Below, one piece after another: positions 62,932-64,000 of a stretch of DNA of 64,000 nt; position 1 is the stretch's first letter; every line of letters begins with the position of its first letter. The notes under the pieces are model-generated. The model did not search any database, had not been told where the DNA came from, and was given only the letters and a program-made list of their open reading frames with translations. The position numbers were made by a program, and so were the translations under genes. The DNA comes from Claveliimonas ammoniilytica (GTDB taxonomy: Bacteria; Bacillota; Clostridia; Lachnospirales; Lachnospiraceae), in NCBI RefSeq assembly GCF_025567415.1, contig NZ_JAOQJV010000006.1, positions 88,440 to 152,439 on the forward strand. The letters run 5' to 3'.

Positions 62932-63257
62932 TTTTTATATTTCCTCCTTCAAAGTTCCTTTATTCATAGTGTTTGCGCTTTCCATTTATCACACCAAGTG
63001 CCACATCGAGTGCCACCAAATATGATAATATATGTATTTTTATCCTACATTTAATGCACAAGCCACCTTATCAATTTCTTTTTATTTTAGCTCCTTCCAA
63101 CAATAGAAGCTCCAATATAGCAACTTATAGATTACCACACTAGAGCTTCAAATTCAATGTACAGATCAGCTATTTTTACAATTTAGAGTGTAGGATTACA
63201 ACACGAGAATAACTTTATCAATATGGAAACAGAAAAATTTTTATGTTACACTGATTG
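62932..63257. other. Intergenic stretch without a recognisable gene
   Basis: AT-rich, about 325 bp between ychF and the TfoX-N gene. An inverted GAAGCTC/GAGCTTC pair (around 63107-63153) encloses a 33-base loop; it has no U-tract. No frame, riboswitch or RNA gene is recognised. Confidence 0.5.
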
Positions 63258-63518
63258 TTATCTACCTACCGGAATGTAGACGTCTTCTACTAACAACATC
63301 TCTTTTGCCCCTTCATACGGTAATTCATAAATCGCAGTTGCCATATAAGAAACTGCAGATTTTGTCGGTTTCACAAGCAACCTGTCATCATATATGCCTC
63401 CGACAATCCTGCCACGATAATATATGATATATTCTCCCATCATTGCACGATAATTAATTTCTTCTAAATCAGATAACTGCTCTAATAAAAATTGTAAATC
63501 TTCTTTGCTTGAAGCCAT
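63258..63518 (-). CDS. TfoX N-terminal-domain protein
   Basis: 86 residues: MASSKEDLQFLLEQLSDL, then YRAMMGEYIIYYRGRIVGGI and LLVKPTKSAV, the pattern of the TfoX/Sxy N-terminal domain. In homologues I recall, the domain continues about 15-20 residues past the position where this frame stops (VYIPVGR), so a shortened C-terminus is possible. The family is widespread and mostly uncharacterised; the competence role of Sxy in Haemophilus cannot be assumed. SD AAGGA upstream. Confidence 0.8.
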   Translation of the reverse strand: MASSKEDLQFLLEQLSDLEEINYRAMMGEYIIYYRGRIVGGIYDDRLLVKPTKSAVSYMATAIYELPYEGAKEMLLVEDVYIPVGR

Positions 63519-63551
63519 GTTTTTGTCCTTTCAAATACCTACATTTTCCCA

Positions 63552-63887
63552 CTATATCGTAATCTCAATTTGATTATCCTCAACCGCAACAATACAGCTT
63601 TCGTAATATCCATCACCTGTAGTCCGTGGTCCACTGATAACCTCATAACCATCAGCTTTTAATTCCGCTGTCAATTCATCCACTTTTTCTATGCTTCCCA
63701 CGCTAAAAGCTATATGTGAATATCCAGTACGAGCTAGTTTCTTCGGTAAATCAGCCATTTCTGGTATATTCATGATTTCAATACGTGCACCATCCTCAAA
63801 TGTGAGGAAATAAGAACAAAAGCCTGTTTTCTGATTATGATATCCATCATTTGATTTTGCTCCCAAATATTTCATAAAGAATTTGGG
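63552..63887 (-). pseudogene. VOC (glyoxalase-like) protein gene lacking its 5' end
   Basis: The frame from ATG at 63875 gives 107 residues with a normal VOC body (FCSYFLTFEDGARIEIMN, GYSHIAFSVGSIEKVDEL, SGPRTTGDGYYESCIV, ending NQIEITI). The family normally begins about 19 residues earlier with a first metal-binding strand (EH-A-YV-DLE pattern). Reading upstream in frame gives K-F-F before the ATG, as family members have, then P and a stop codon. So similarity breaks near 63887 and the original start is gone. A shortened protein could still be made, but no good SD precedes the ATG. Confidence 0.65.
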
Positions 63888-64000
63888 TCAATCATTTTTT
63901 TCGTGGGATTGACGTTACCACGTTATAGGTTTTCTAAGCCGTCCGCCAGCCTTGACATGAACCTCAGGTAATGCGTAGGGTAATCACCCCGACGGCGAAG
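63888..64000. other. Foreign-looking, hairpin-rich sequence at the right edge (possible mobile-element terminus)
   Basis: It starts where the VOC gene loses homology. Contains GTCAATC/GATTGAC (63893-63913), GCCGTC...GACGGC (about 63939 and 63990) and GGGTAATCACCC. It includes TCAGGTAATGCGTA, 13 of 14 bases identical to a motif in the hairpin element near 7.95 kb. No coding frame. The end of an IS or of a noncoding RNA-bearing transposon is possible, but the element is cut by the window. Confidence 0.4.

Noticed and set aside
1..64000. tRNA, rRNA, CRISPR array, intact prophage or complete insertion sequence
   Set aside because: None was recognised on either strand; only a possible mobile-element end at the right edge and the hairpin element near 7.9 kb.

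Overview
The window reads as chromosome of a Gram-positive anaerobe of the Clostridia, most likely a gut Lachnospiraceae. The evidence is an anaerobic cobalt-early cobamide pathway, pyruvate:ferredoxin oxidoreductase, a FabK/FabT fatty-acid cluster with a fused AccD-AccA, dimeric glycyl-tRNA synthetase, the era-yqzL-recO order and lipobox lipoproteins. No species is claimed. Almost everything lies on the minus strand; only sstT and two small genes are on the plus strand.

Layout from left to right. (1) 1-5.2 kb: a cobalamin-riboswitch operon with a large secreted chimeric protein, a lipoprotein solute-binding protein and a FecCD permease that runs off the left edge. (2) 5.2-9 kb: a HAD hydrolase, an M18 aminopeptidase, an unexplained hairpin element and a membrane-bound XRE regulator. 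(3) 9-13.6 kb: a heterodimeric ABC pair and a TetR regulator with two matching operator-like palindromes. (4) 13.6-29.5 kb: a tightly overlapping cobamide operon (cbiJ-D-L-FH-ET-A-cobT-S-C-cbiB-cobD-cbiP-cobU-cobU-like-cbiC), with cbiG upstream and a plus-strand microprotein gene between. (5) 29.6-31.6 kb: an orphan membrane protein and SstT. (6) 31.6-41.2 kb: a complete type II fatty-acid operon with FabT at its end and a FabT-like box on its promoter. (7) 41.5-45.4 kb: a small HPr-like gene, then a double-cubane/2-hydroxyacyl-CoA-dehydratase-like module with a DUF3343 Se/S-carrier-like protein and a cysteine-desulfurase-like enzyme. (8) 45.5-51.8 kb: glyQS, recO, yqzL-like, era and an M16C peptidase. 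(9) 51.9-54.1 kb: a second cobalamin-riboswitch operon encoding an exported lipoprotein cobaltochelatase (CbiK) and a small lipoprotein whose beta-domain resembles those of the first chimeric protein. (10) 54.3-56.3 kb: a lysine riboswitch driving an NhaC-superfamily carrier (LysW type). (11) 56.3-64 kb: an SseB-like protein, nifJ, lgt, ychF, a TfoX-N protein and a VOC gene that has lost its 5' end next to what may be a mobile-element boundary.

The most interesting signal is the pair of B12-riboswitch operons 48 kb apart. They share riboswitch type, promoter-proximal sequence and an unusual extracellular domain family. Together they encode an exported cobaltochelatase, secreted or lipid-anchored beta-domain proteins, a solute-binding protein and a permease. 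The cytoplasmic cobamide operon shows no riboswitch, and the window holds no cytoplasmic chelatase. My inference is a B12-repressed route that captures a tetrapyrrole or corrinoid outside the membrane, possibly inserts cobalt there, and imports the product for CbiL and the downstream enzymes.
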